The translations under genes were made by a program, and so were the position numbers. The notes beneath the pieces are model-generated. The model worked only from the letters and a program-made list of their open reading frames with translations, was not told the origin of the DNA and did no database searches. A stretch of DNA of 27,205 nucleotides. It comes from a virus. Location: IMG/VR virus record IMGVR_UViG_3300021961_000510, positions 1-27,205 of that record. One strand, given 5' to 3'. Positions 7,212-15,404 of this stretch are shown in pieces (position 1 is the stretch's first letter; each line of letters begins with the position of its first letter).

Positions 7212-7994
7212 ATGTTTGGCTTTTATGCCTTTTCGCAAACACCATTTAGCTCTCTTGTAATAAGTGGACAAATTATTACAGGCTCTGCTTCTATTACAGC
7301 AGATGCAAGTGTAAGTGCATCAGCAACAAGATTTAGAACATCTGCAGCAAGTATTACAGCTACTGCAACAGTTACAGTTACAACAAGTGGCGCATTAGTC
7401 TTTGGTAGTGCATCTATAAACGCATTTGCAGACTTATCTGCTATAGCATACAGAACACAATTTGGTAGTGGGTCTATATTTGCAAATGCTACAGTATCAG
7501 CTACTGGCGGTTCTATTGCATTAGCTTCAGCAAGCATTACAGCAACAGGAACGGTTACAGCATTAGGTTCATTATTAATAGGTGGCAATGCTTCTATCAC
7601 AGCAAATGCTACAGTAACAATAAACTACAATAGAATTAGATTAGATAGTGGTTCTATTACAGGAACTGCCACAGTCACAGCACTTGGTGGCATGGAATTA
7701 TCAGGCAATGCACAAGTAAATGGTTTTGCTTTTGTTACAGCAAGTTCTAACGCTATATTAGCAGGTTTTGCTTATGTAGAAGGTATAGGTACAGTTACAG
7801 CACAAGGTCTTATACAAGGCGAAGGTTGGACACCAGTTACACCAGGCACAGAAATATGGACAGATGCAACACCATCTACAGACGTATGGTCAGCAATATC
7901 ACCATCTACAGATACATGGACAGAAGTAACAGCAGGATCAGAATTATGGACAGAAGTAACACCAAGCAACGATATATGGCTCAGACAAGGATAA
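7212..7994 (+). CDS. Repetitive beta-solenoid-like tail protein
   Basis: A clear ribosome site (AAAGGAG) precedes this 260-residue protein. Residues about 15-200 consist of roughly nine units of near 20 residues with the core SASITAxATVTA, ideal for stacking beta strands into a solenoid. Residues 206-260 change to a perfect 10-residue period starting with W-T or W-S (see 7827-7991). There is no enzyme motif. The alternating small and threonine residues fit a surface-exposed fibre or tail accessory. It may also be a host-binding or length-variable element, because such repeats easily expand and contract. Confidence 0.75.
   Translation: MFGFYAFSQTPFSSLVISGQIITGSASITADASVSASATRFRTSAASITATATVTVTTSGALVFGSASINAFADLSAIAYRTQFGSGSIFANATVSATGGSIALASASITATGTVTALGSLLIGGNASITANATVTINYNRIRLDSGSITGTATVTALGGMELSGNAQVNGFAFVTASSNAILAGFAYVEGIGTVTAQGLIQGEGWTPVTPGTEIWTDATPSTDVWSAISPSTDTWTEVTAGSELWTEVTPSNDIWLRQG
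7827..7991 (+). repeat. 30-bp tandem repeat coding 10-residue W-T units
   Basis: Five consecutive 30-base units encode WTPVTPGTEI, WTDATPSTDV, WSAISPSTDT, WTEVTAGSEL and WTEVTPSNDI, followed by WLRQG. Spacing is exact with no indels, but third-codon positions differ between units, so the repeat is kept at protein level and is not a recent DNA duplication. Confidence 0.9.
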
Positions 7995-7997
7995 AAA

Positions 7998-9371
7998 ATG
8001 GCAAAAAACAAGATTTCAGAATTTAGTTCAACCGCAGCAAGTAATACGGATATTAGTAATATTAATATTGCTGAAGGATGTTCACCAGCTAACGTAAACA
8101 ATGCTATACGTGGTCTTATGGCTCAACTTAAAGACTTTCAATCAGCTAGTCCAACTTACTACACATCAGATAGTGATGCTTTAGCTGTAGGTGCAGGTGG
8201 AACAGGTGCTATTACAGCAAGTACTGCTAGAACTAATTTAAGTGCAGCTAAATCAGGTGCTAACTCTGATATTACTTCTATTACAGGATTAACAACTGCT
8301 TTATCAACAGCACAAGGTGGTACTGGAGCAGTTCAAAAAGCAATATCTAACGTAGCACGTACATCTAATGTAGTGACTATTACTACATCAACTAGCCATG
8401 GATTTACAGCCGGTACATACGTAACCGTAACAGCAGTTACAAATACAAGTGTAAATGGAACATTTTTAATTGCTACTGTTGGAACAAATACATTTACTTA
8501 TGCACAAACAGCAGGAGATATTACTAGCACAGCAGATACAGGAACAGCAGTTAATATCACATATTGCAATCTAACACAAAATGTTACTGGTACATTATCT
8601 GTAGCTAATGGTGGTACTGGTGTTGCAACTAATTCTCCAAATGCAATCTTGGTAGGAAACGCTACTAGCGCTATTTCTTCTATTAAACCAGGAGCTAACT
8701 CTAACGTACTAACATCCACAGCAGGTGATACAGTTAATGCAGGGTCATTTGTTGTTGGCACAGAATACACAATACTAACATTAGGATCAACTCCTACAGA
8801 CTTTACTTTAATTGGAGCTTCAAGCAATACTGTAGGTGTTGTATTTACTGCAACAGGAGTAGGTGCTGGTAATGGTACTGCTACTATTAATAAATGGGAA
8901 AGTGTTACACCTACTTTAATAAGTGGTACATCAGTTGCTACAACATCAGGTTCAACTGTTTCATTATCAACCACAATACCATCTTGGGTAAAAAGAATTA
9001 CTTTGGTATTTGATAATGTTTCTTTATCTTCAGGCGGACAGCTTTTAGTAAGATTAGGAACGTCAGGTGGTATTGTATCTACAGGTTATGATAGCACTTC
9101 ATCATCAGTTTTAACATCTCCTGAAGTTCAAAATAACTCTGCTGGATTTATTATTGCATTAAACGCAGATTCAAGAGCATTTACTGGTACAATGAATATA
9201 ACTTTACTTACAACAAATAAATGGGTATCAAATCATTGTGGTCGTATAAGTGGTACTGGTGTTTCATTTGGTGGAGGTGGAATTAATCTTGGGGGTACGC
9301 TTACTCAAATTCAACTTGCAACCACAGCAGGTAATTTTGATGCAGGTTCAGCAAATATCATTTACGAGTAA
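7998..9371 (+). CDS. Modular tail fibre protein
   Basis: The 457-residue protein begins with the widespread phage fibre N-terminus (NKISEFSSTA ... NIAEGCSPANVNNAIRGLMA). It then has GGTGA-type linkers (ITGLTTALSTAQGGTGA, TLSVANGGTGVATNSPNAIL) that recur in many tail fibres. Two beta modules are spliced between these: an HG-type module at about 116-188 and an AGSF/TLIGA module at about 245-297. The C-terminal 150 residues (VTPTLISGTSV ... WVKRITLVFDNVSL) look like a globular beta head that probably contacts the receptor. It is adjacent to other fibre and tail genes and lacks enzyme motifs. Confidence 0.8.
   Translation: MAKNKISEFSSTAASNTDISNINIAEGCSPANVNNAIRGLMAQLKDFQSASPTYYTSDSDALAVGAGGTGAITASTARTNLSAAKSGANSDITSITGLTTALSTAQGGTGAVQKAISNVARTSNVVTITTSTSHGFTAGTYVTVTAVTNTSVNGTFLIATVGTNTFTYAQTAGDITSTADTGTAVNITYCNLTQNVTGTLSVANGGTGVATNSPNAILVGNATSAISSIKPGANSNVLTSTAGDTVNAGSFVVGTEYTILTLGSTPTDFTLIGASSNTVGVVFTATGVGAGNGTATINKWESVTPTLISGTSVATTSGSTVSLSTTIPSWVKRITLVFDNVSLSSGGQLLVRLGTSGGIVSTGYDSTSSSVLTSPEVQNNSAGFIIALNADSRAFTGTMNITLLTTNKWVSNHCGRISGTGVSFGGGGINLGGTLTQIQLATTAGNFDAGSANIIYE
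8343..8561 (+). repeat. Inserted beta module (HG-type), copy 2
   Basis: Residues 116-188 show NVVTITTSTSHGFTAGTYV, then VNGTFLIATV and FTYAQTAG, matching the module at 6259-6489 at motif level. It falls between two GGTG linker segments, as expected for a swapped unit. Confidence 0.6.
8730..8888 (+). repeat. AGSF/TLIGA module, copy 1
   Basis: Residues 245-297 carry NAGSFVVGTEYTI, TDFTLIGASSNTVGVVFTAT and a G-A-G-N-G-T-A end. The same motif order recurs in the neighbouring gene at 10413-10562, with the DNA diverged to a moderate degree. Confidence 0.8.
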
Positions 9372-9374
9372 ACT

Positions 9375-10985
9375 ATGCAAACACAAAGAATAGCTTTTAA
9401 AGATTGGTTACCTGATCAACCATCTATCCTAGACGCAGTATCAGAAGCTAATAATGTTATTCCTTTAGCGGTAGGTTATGGTCCGTTTAAAACTGCTGTA
9501 GATTATTCAGGTGCAGCATCAGAAAACCTAAATAACGCATTTGCAGCTAAACTTAATAATGATGTTTTTATATTTACAGGCGGTCTTACTAAATTATTTA
9601 AACTAGATGGCACAGATTTATCATTAGATAATGTATCTAAATCAGGTGGCTATACAGGCACAAATAGATGGCAATTTGTTCAATTTGGTAATTATGCGCT
9701 CGCTACTAATGGTTCTGAAAAGATACAATATTATGATGTAAGCTCATCTACATTATTTGCAGATTTAGCAGCATCAGCACCAGTAGCTAAATACATTACA
9801 GTAGTTCGTGACTTTGTAGTAGGTGCTAATATAGGTGCAGGAACAAATCCATCACGTGTTCAATGGTCAGATATTAATGATCCTACTGATTGGACAGCAG
9901 GTGCTGCATCACAATCAGATTATCAAGATATTCCTGATGGTGGTGATATTACCGGTATTACAGGTGGCGAATTTGGTATCGTATTCTTAGAAAAAGCCAT
10001 TGTACGTATGTCATATATTGGCTCACCACTATTCTTCCAATTTGACACGATTTCAAGAAACATTGGATGTATAGAAGGAAACTCTATTGCTCAATATGGT
10101 GGTATTTCATATTTCTTATCTGATGATGGTTTCTATGCTACAAATGGTCAAACATTAACCGGTATAGGCGCTGAAAAGGTAGATAGATACTTTTTTAGTA
10201 ATGCTAACATTGGTGATATTGATACTATATCTGCAGCAGTAGACCCAGAACGTAATCTTATTATTTGGAATTATGGAAATACATCAGGTAGTCGCTCCTT
10301 ACTTATTTATAACTATGAAACTAAAAAATGGTGTGAAGCAGATACAGATGTAAATTATCTTTCTACATTAGCCACTTCAGGCACATCTTTAGATGCAATA
10401 GACTCTGCTTATAACGTAACAGCAGGCTCTTTTACAGTAGGTAAATCATATACCATAAGAAGTATAGGCACTACAGACTATACACTTATTGGTGCAGTTG
10501 CTAATACAGTAGGCGTATTATTCACAGCTACAGGTGCAGGATCAGGAACAGGTGTTGCTATAGACATGGCAGCAAGTGCAGCAGGATTAAAAACTATAGA
10601 TACATTAACTACAGCACTAGATGATAGACTTTATAAAGGTGGTAAGTTCTTATTTAGCGGTGTAAAAAATACAAAAATTGCTACATTCACAGGCGTAAAT
10701 GCAACAGCAACATTAACAACTAATGATCTAGAATATGGTTATAACTCTGTAGTAAATCTTATTAGACCATCTGTAGATAATGGTTCTGCTACTGTACAAA
10801 TAGCAAGTCGTAAGATGTTAAATGATGAGATTACATATTCTGCCACTAAAACAACAGACGAAGAAGATAGATGTTCTGTAAGAAGTGCAGGTCGTTATCA
10901 TAGAGTAAGTTTAACACCTACAGGCTCTAACTGGACATCTGCTATTGGAATGGATATAGACTATTCTGAACAAGGAACAAGATAA
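9375..10985 (+). CDS. Tail hub/stabilisation-type structural protein
   Basis: The 536-residue protein begins MQTQRIAFKDWLPDQPSILD, then GYGPFKTAVDYSG, and later SRVQWSDINDPTDW, YFLSDDGFYATNG and a series of repeated strand blades consistent with a propeller-like fold. These are features of a well-conserved podovirus tail protein family. It is comparable by position and size to tail stabilisation or tubular proteins, which bind to the adaptor ring and hold DNA in the head. A foreign AGSF/TLIGA module is inserted at residues 347-396, between SLDAIDSAY and the following KTIDTLTTALDDRL. Its coding region overlaps the next gene by TAATG. Confidence 0.75.
   Translation: MQTQRIAFKDWLPDQPSILDAVSEANNVIPLAVGYGPFKTAVDYSGAASENLNNAFAAKLNNDVFIFTGGLTKLFKLDGTDLSLDNVSKSGGYTGTNRWQFVQFGNYALATNGSEKIQYYDVSSSTLFADLAASAPVAKYITVVRDFVVGANIGAGTNPSRVQWSDINDPTDWTAGAASQSDYQDIPDGGDITGITGGEFGIVFLEKAIVRMSYIGSPLFFQFDTISRNIGCIEGNSIAQYGGISYFLSDDGFYATNGQTLTGIGAEKVDRYFFSNANIGDIDTISAAVDPERNLIIWNYGNTSGSRSLLIYNYETKKWCEADTDVNYLSTLATSGTSLDAIDSAYNVTAGSFTVGKSYTIRSIGTTDYTLIGAVANTVGVLFTATGAGSGTGVAIDMAASAAGLKTIDTLTTALDDRLYKGGKFLFSGVKNTKIATFTGVNATATLTTNDLEYGYNSVVNLIRPSVDNGSATVQIASRKMLNDEITYSATKTTDEEDRCSVRSAGRYHRVSLTPTGSNWTSAIGMDIDYSEQGTR
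10413..10562 (+). repeat. AGSF/TLIGA module, copy 2
   Basis: Residues 347-396 carry TAGSFTVGKSYTI, TDYTLIGAVANTVGVLFTAT and a G-S-G-T-G end, matching copy 1 at 8730-8888 at nearly every core position, although the two host proteins are otherwise unrelated. Confidence 0.8.
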
Positions 10986-11794
10986 TGGCACGTAGTGATA
11001 TGTACCGTAAACTACCTATTACAGGTGGTGATGAAAGAAGTGTAGCTGAAATTGTAAACAATCTTGTAGAGGGTAAATCTAACAATACAGGAACAATTAC
11101 ATTAGTTGCTAGTGGTGCAGTATCAACTACTATCAATGATGAACGTATAGGATATAACTCATATATTGGGTTAGAACCTTTATCACAAACAGCAGCTAGT
11201 ACATACTTTCCATACGGTGCTTTCCAAGATACGACAGATCAAAGTTTAGCGACTGTTACAGCTACAGGCGATATTACACTTAATACTACAGACTATTCTT
11301 TAGGTACAACTCGTGTAGATGGTTATAAGATAAAAGTAGATTACTCTGGTCTTTATAACTTACAGTTTAGTGTTCAGTTAGCAAATGATGATTCACAAAT
11401 ACAAGATGTAGATATTTGGCTTAGAAAAAATGGTTCAGATGTTGCAGGCTCTAATAGTAAATTTTCTATAGACAGTAAACATGGCAGCGTTAAAGGTCAT
11501 GTGATTGCAGCATTAAACTTTAACATAGAACTAGCTAAAGATGATTATGTAAGTTTAGCTTGGGCTACTACTTCTACATTAGTCATACTAGAACATATTG
11601 CAGCACAAACTAATCCTACTAGACCTGTAACACCTAGTGCTATTGTAACTATTCAGTATTTAAGTGCTAATTCATACACTACAAACTTATTTACAGAACC
11701 TTACATCAGCGCACAATCTCAAGGTACTGCAACCATTAGTCACCCTGCAAATACAGGCACGAATAAGGTATATCGTTATATAATAGTAGGATGA
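10985..11794 (+). CDS. Virion protein with C-terminal jelly-roll-like domain
   Basis: The first 65 residues (MARSDMYRKLPITGGDERSV, VAEIVNNLVEGKSNNTGTIT and IGYNSYIGLEPLSQTAAS) form a conserved phage virion segment. The remaining part (SGLYNLQFSVQLAND ... DVDIWLRKNGSDVAGS ... DDYVSLAWAT) has the strand order of C1q/TNF-like jelly rolls used in many tail tips. The likely role is in the tail tip or as a fibre-like decoration. It starts at the TAATG shared with the hub gene and ends by ATGA overlap with the next, so all three are likely translated together. Confidence 0.65.
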   Translation: MARSDMYRKLPITGGDERSVAEIVNNLVEGKSNNTGTITLVASGAVSTTINDERIGYNSYIGLEPLSQTAASTYFPYGAFQDTTDQSLATVTATGDITLNTTDYSLGTTRVDGYKIKVDYSGLYNLQFSVQLANDDSQIQDVDIWLRKNGSDVAGSNSKFSIDSKHGSVKGHVIAALNFNIELAKDDYVSLAWATTSTLVILEHIAAQTNPTRPVTPSAIVTIQYLSANSYTTNLFTEPYISAQSQGTATISHPANTGTNKVYRYIIVG

Positions 11795-12189
11795 TTTTAC
11801 ATTATATACCTAAAGACCAATTACGTGCTAATTGGCAGTTTATAAAGCATGGTTTAGAGATTATAAGAAGTAAAGGCAGTCCTGAATGGATTGTAGAAGA
11901 TGTCTATTGTGATTGTTACGAACAACGATCTATGACATTTCTAGCCATTACTAATAATCAACCTTATGGTTTTGTAGTATTACAGCCTATAGGAAATGCA
12001 CTTCATGTATGGGCAGCATGGTCATCTATTAATGATGAAGATTTACTTCAACAAGCATGGAAAGAAATTCAAGAAATAGCAAAACAAGGCAGTAAAACAA
12101 AGATTACTTTTACATCTCAAAGACGTGGTTGGGATAGAAAAGCTAAAGAGATGGGTTTTAAACCTTCAACATGGGAATTTACACTTTAA
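11791..12189 (+). CDS. GNAT acetyltransferase-like phage protein
   Basis: This 132-residue protein resembles the small GNAT-like proteins frequently found among tail genes of phages. It has an N-terminal helix pair, a strand region with FLAITNNQPYGFVVLQPIG and LHVWAAWS, and a C-terminal RRGWDRKAKEMGFKPSTWEF that matches the end of a GNAT fold. The canonical acetyl-CoA pyrophosphate loop (Q/R-x-x-G-x-G/A) is not clearly present, so catalysis is doubtful. It may be structural or a divergent enzyme. The start overlaps the previous stop by ATGA. Confidence 0.6.
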   Translation: MILHYIPKDQLRANWQFIKHGLEIIRSKGSPEWIVEDVYCDCYEQRSMTFLAITNNQPYGFVVLQPIGNALHVWAAWSSINDEDLLQQAWKEIQEIAKQGSKTKITFTSQRRGWDRKAKEMGFKPSTWEFTL

Positions 12190-12198
12190 GGAAGCAAC

Positions 12199-13353
12199 AT
12201 GAAATTATTTGGTTTTGATTTAGGATATAACAATTCATTTAAAGACAAAATGTATTGGCTTATAACAGGATTTATGACTCGCAATGGGTTTATGTTATGG
12301 GGTGGTGGTGGATCGCCACAACAACAAACTACGACTTCTGGTATTGATCCGTCTATGAGACCTTATGTTGAAAGAGGCTTATCAGAAGCTCAAAAATTAT
12401 ACGAAACATATACACCACAATACTACGCTGGTCAAACATATGTAAGTCCATCTGCACAAACAGAATCAGCACTTACTATGGCAGAACAACAAGCAAGAGC
12501 TGGTAGCCCTCTTATTAACCAAGCTCTAGCACAACAACAAGGTGCTGTAGGTGGTTCATACTTGGGTGCTAATCCTTTCCTACAAGCAGCATTAAGACCA
12601 GGACAAGAAGCAGCGACACAAGCATATCAACAAGCTATTGGTTCTACACGTAGTAATGCAGCTCAAGCAGGTCGTTATGGCTCAGGCGCACAAACACAAT
12701 TAGAATCATTATCACAACAAAATCTAGCTAATGCTTTAGCAAATCAAGCAGGTCAAGCAGCATATCAAAACTATGCAGCAGAACGTGGCTTACAAGAACA
12801 AGCAGCTAGAAATGCACCTACTATGGCACAAGCAGCTTTTCAACCTATTAATCAACTATTACAAACTGGTCAAGCACGTGAGAATTATGCTCAACAAGCT
12901 CTACAAGCTGACTTAGACCGCTTTAACTTTGAGCAAAACTTACCATACCAAAGACTTGCACAGTTTACATCTACAGTAGCAGGTCAACCATTAACTACAA
13001 GATCAGAAACAACATCTAGTGGTGGTGGTAAGATTGTATGTACAGCTATGAATGCTGAATATGGCTTTGGTAGCTTCCGTAATGCTATTTGGTTAGCTCA
13101 ATCTAAAGACTTAGACCCAGCATACGAAAAAGGTTATCACACTCTATTCTTACCATTAGTAAACTATGCTTACAAAGCAGGTGAAAAGAATGCCCTACAA
13201 CGCATTTTAAGGGGTGTTTTAGAGCATATCGCAAGACATAGGACTGCTGATATATGGAAACAAAAAAGAGGTAAAAAACGTGATGTTTATGGCATGATTT
13301 ATCGTGCTATTTTAGAACCAATCTGCTATGTAGTAGGAAAGGTAGGCAAATAA
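12199..13353 (+). CDS. Internal virion/ejection-type protein with conserved C-terminal domain
   Basis: AAGGAAG precedes the start. The 384-residue protein has a glycine-rich turn WGGGGSPQQQ, then DPSMRPYVERGLSEAQKLY and YTPQYYAGQTYVSPS, typical of a large phage family in which the protein is carried in the virion, followed by long Q/A-rich helices (residues 95-260). The C-terminus (KIVCTAMNAEYGFGSFRNAI ... HIARHRTADIW ... RAILEPICYVVGKV) is a separate conserved domain, seen in my memory at the end of several different marine phage structural proteins. An ATG at 12292 is an alternative start. The probable role is in DNA ejection or tail completion. Confidence 0.7.
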   Translation: MKLFGFDLGYNNSFKDKMYWLITGFMTRNGFMLWGGGGSPQQQTTTSGIDPSMRPYVERGLSEAQKLYETYTPQYYAGQTYVSPSAQTESALTMAEQQARAGSPLINQALAQQQGAVGGSYLGANPFLQAALRPGQEAATQAYQQAIGSTRSNAAQAGRYGSGAQTQLESLSQQNLANALANQAGQAAYQNYAAERGLQEQAARNAPTMAQAAFQPINQLLQTGQARENYAQQALQADLDRFNFEQNLPYQRLAQFTSTVAGQPLTTRSETTSSGGGKIVCTAMNAEYGFGSFRNAIWLAQSKDLDPAYEKGYHTLFLPLVNYAYKAGEKNALQRILRGVLEHIARHRTADIWKQKRGKKRDVYGMIYRAILEPICYVVGKVGK

Positions 13354-14042
13354 TGAGTGATCCAGTAACAGCAGCAATGATAGGTGCAGGTGTAAGTGGT
13401 GGAACATCTTTATTACAAGGCAAAAGTCTAGATAAATCATTAAGAAATGCAGCTATAGGTGCTGCAGTAGGTGGTACAGGTGGCTATCTAGGTGGTGCTA
13501 TGGGCGGTGCAGGTGGAGTAAAAGCTGCAACAGGAGGGACAACAAGTAATCTTGGAAACGCCATAGCTACAGAAGGTGCATCAAATATGGGTAATATTGG
13601 CATGGCTAATATGTTTAATACTGGAGCTGGAACTACATTAGGTCAAGCAGGTACTTATGCTCAAGGATTAAATCCATCTTTATACACAGGCTCTCAAGGT
13701 ATGTTTGATGTAGCTAAAAATTCAACACTTGGATATGACCCATCATTTTTAGGTGGTCAAGGACCGGCAACATTTGCAGGTGGCGGAGGTTATGATACAT
13801 CATTATTAGGTGGATTAAAACGTGGTGTAAGCGGTATTATGCCAGGTGATGTTTTGATGAGTAACCCAGTAGGATATGGAAACTTAGCACTTAATGCTTA
13901 TGGTACTATGAACCAATCACAAGCTCCATTACAACCATCTCCAACATTAAGCGCACAACAAATGATAGGTCAAGGTGCTGTTCCTATCCCACAATTTAAT
14001 AGCATGGCACAATTACCACGTAGACCAATTTTAATAGGATAA
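13353..14042 (+). CDS. Glycine-rich internal virion protein
   Basis: The 229-residue protein has a hydrophobic, glycine/alanine-rich N-terminal half (TAAMIGAGVSGGTSLL, AAIGAAVGGTGGYLGGAMGG) that resembles glycine-zipper segments known in membrane-inserting proteins. Its C-terminus is proline-rich (LQPSPTLSAQ ... QLPRRPILIG). I do not recognise a named family. Together with its place between two internal-virion-type genes, the glycine zipper suggests that it inserts into the host membrane on DNA entry. It begins in the TAATG of the previous gene. Confidence 0.65.
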   Translation: MSDPVTAAMIGAGVSGGTSLLQGKSLDKSLRNAAIGAAVGGTGGYLGGAMGGAGGVKAATGGTTSNLGNAIATEGASNMGNIGMANMFNTGAGTTLGQAGTYAQGLNPSLYTGSQGMFDVAKNSTLGYDPSFLGGQGPATFAGGGGYDTSLLGGLKRGVSGIMPGDVLMSNPVGYGNLALNAYGTMNQSQAPLQPSPTLSAQQMIGQGAVPIPQFNSMAQLPRRPILIG

Positions 14043-14045
14043 ATC

Positions 14046-15404
14046 ATGGCATTATTTGATAACAACCCAATTTCAGCACTTACTAATCCAGTTACATCTG
14101 GACTTGGTAATTTGTTTTCAGGCATGAATGTTTTTGGTGCTAGACCATCTGAAGCTCTTACAGGTATTCTTACTCCAGAACAACAAAAAACATTACAAAA
14201 TCAAGCTATTGTTCAAGGTATCATAGGAACTGCTGCTAATTATTTTGCACAACCTAAAAACTTAAATGTAGGTAGTGCAATTCCATATCTAGCTAAAGCG
14301 TATGTAGGTGGCATGGGTTCATCACAAAATGTATATGACCAAGCACTACTAGGTAGAGTAAAGCAAATGGAATTGGAACAAGGTGCTAAAAGACTTGAAA
14401 TGGAAGGTTTAACTCCATTAGAAAAACTCATGAGAAGACGTGAAACTCTTGCTACAGTTAAAGATACTGATACTGGATATAATAATGCTCAAAATCAGAT
14501 TAAAATACTTGACCAAGCTATTGCTAAAGAATCTGGTAGTTTAGCTGGATTTGGCGCAGGAGTAGAAGGATCATCACTTAGTATCTTAGCTAGAGGTTCT
14601 CAAAACACTCCTGAAGGCGAAGCATTAAGAAAAACATCTCAATATGCACTTGCTTACAGAAATCAAACCTCTCCTAAAACTATTATGCAAGAAACAATGG
14701 ATGAAAATGGTAATGTATATACAGTACCTGTTAAAATTCAACCATCTGCATTACCACCTAATATATTGCCTCCAATATATAATGAAGAAAATGTTACAAC
14801 ACAACCAGTTGATATGACTAAACCACAAATTACTACAAAACCTGGTCAAGTTACACAGCCTGTTGCACAACAAACTCAAACACCTATTGTTAAAAAACAA
14901 GCTCAAACAAAACAAGATATATTTAAACAAGAGCAAGACTTACGCAAACAATATCAAGATACTCCTGAAGTTAAAAACTTTGGTGAAGTTCGTTCTGCTT
15001 ATAATATTATTAATAAATCTTTAAGTAGTGCTTCACCAGCAGGTGATTTAGCAGGTGCTACTACATTTATGAAATTACTTGATCCTACTTCTGTTGTTCG
15101 TGATACAGAGTTAAGATTAGCAATGGAAGCTACTGGTGTAGTAGATAGAGCACAAAATTACTTTAATATGCTTGCTACTGGTCAAAAATTAAATCCAACA
15201 CAAAGACAAGATTTTTTAAATGTAGCAAATAAACTATATCAAGCTGCTGAAGAAGTTAAAAATAAATATGATATACAATATGCAGAAATTGCTAAAACAA
15301 ATAAACTTGATCCTTCTAAAGTTATTATGGGTTACAAAGAAAAAACACCATCATCACAAGTAAGAAATAAAGAAGATATTTTAAAAGCATATGGAGTTGA
15401 ATAA
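14046..15404 (+). CDS. Internal virion structural protein
   Basis: This 452-residue, mostly helical protein has an N-terminus of ISALTNPVTSGLGNLFSG, a region IIGTAANYFAQP ... IPYLAKAYVGGMGSSQNVYD that resembles ejection proteins of podovirus-like phages, a charged helix (VKQMELEQGAKRLEMEG), a proline/threonine/glutamine-rich linker (about 230-290), and a terminal helical domain. There is no enzyme motif. The size and the neighbouring genes suggest a component of the internal core or ejectosome. The linker could let the protein unfold through the tail channel. It is coupled to the next gene by TAATG. Confidence 0.65.
   Translation: MALFDNNPISALTNPVTSGLGNLFSGMNVFGARPSEALTGILTPEQQKTLQNQAIVQGIIGTAANYFAQPKNLNVGSAIPYLAKAYVGGMGSSQNVYDQALLGRVKQMELEQGAKRLEMEGLTPLEKLMRRRETLATVKDTDTGYNNAQNQIKILDQAIAKESGSLAGFGAGVEGSSLSILARGSQNTPEGEALRKTSQYALAYRNQTSPKTIMQETMDENGNVYTVPVKIQPSALPPNILPPIYNEENVTTQPVDMTKPQITTKPGQVTQPVAQQTQTPIVKKQAQTKQDIFKQEQDLRKQYQDTPEVKNFGEVRSAYNIINKSLSSASPAGDLAGATTFMKLLDPTSVVRDTELRLAMEATGVVDRAQNYFNMLATGQKLNPTQRQDFLNVANKLYQAAEEVKNKYDIQYAEIAKTNKLDPSKVIMGYKEKTPSSQVRNKEDILKAYGVE

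Noticed and set aside
7827-7991. 30-base periodic repeats as a CRISPR-like array
   Set aside because: Units abut without unique spacers, differ in codons and are in frame with a tail protein.
7826-8026. Repetitive 66-residue frame on the plus strand
   Set aside because: It is the +2 shadow of the 30-base W-T repeats and has no ribosome site.
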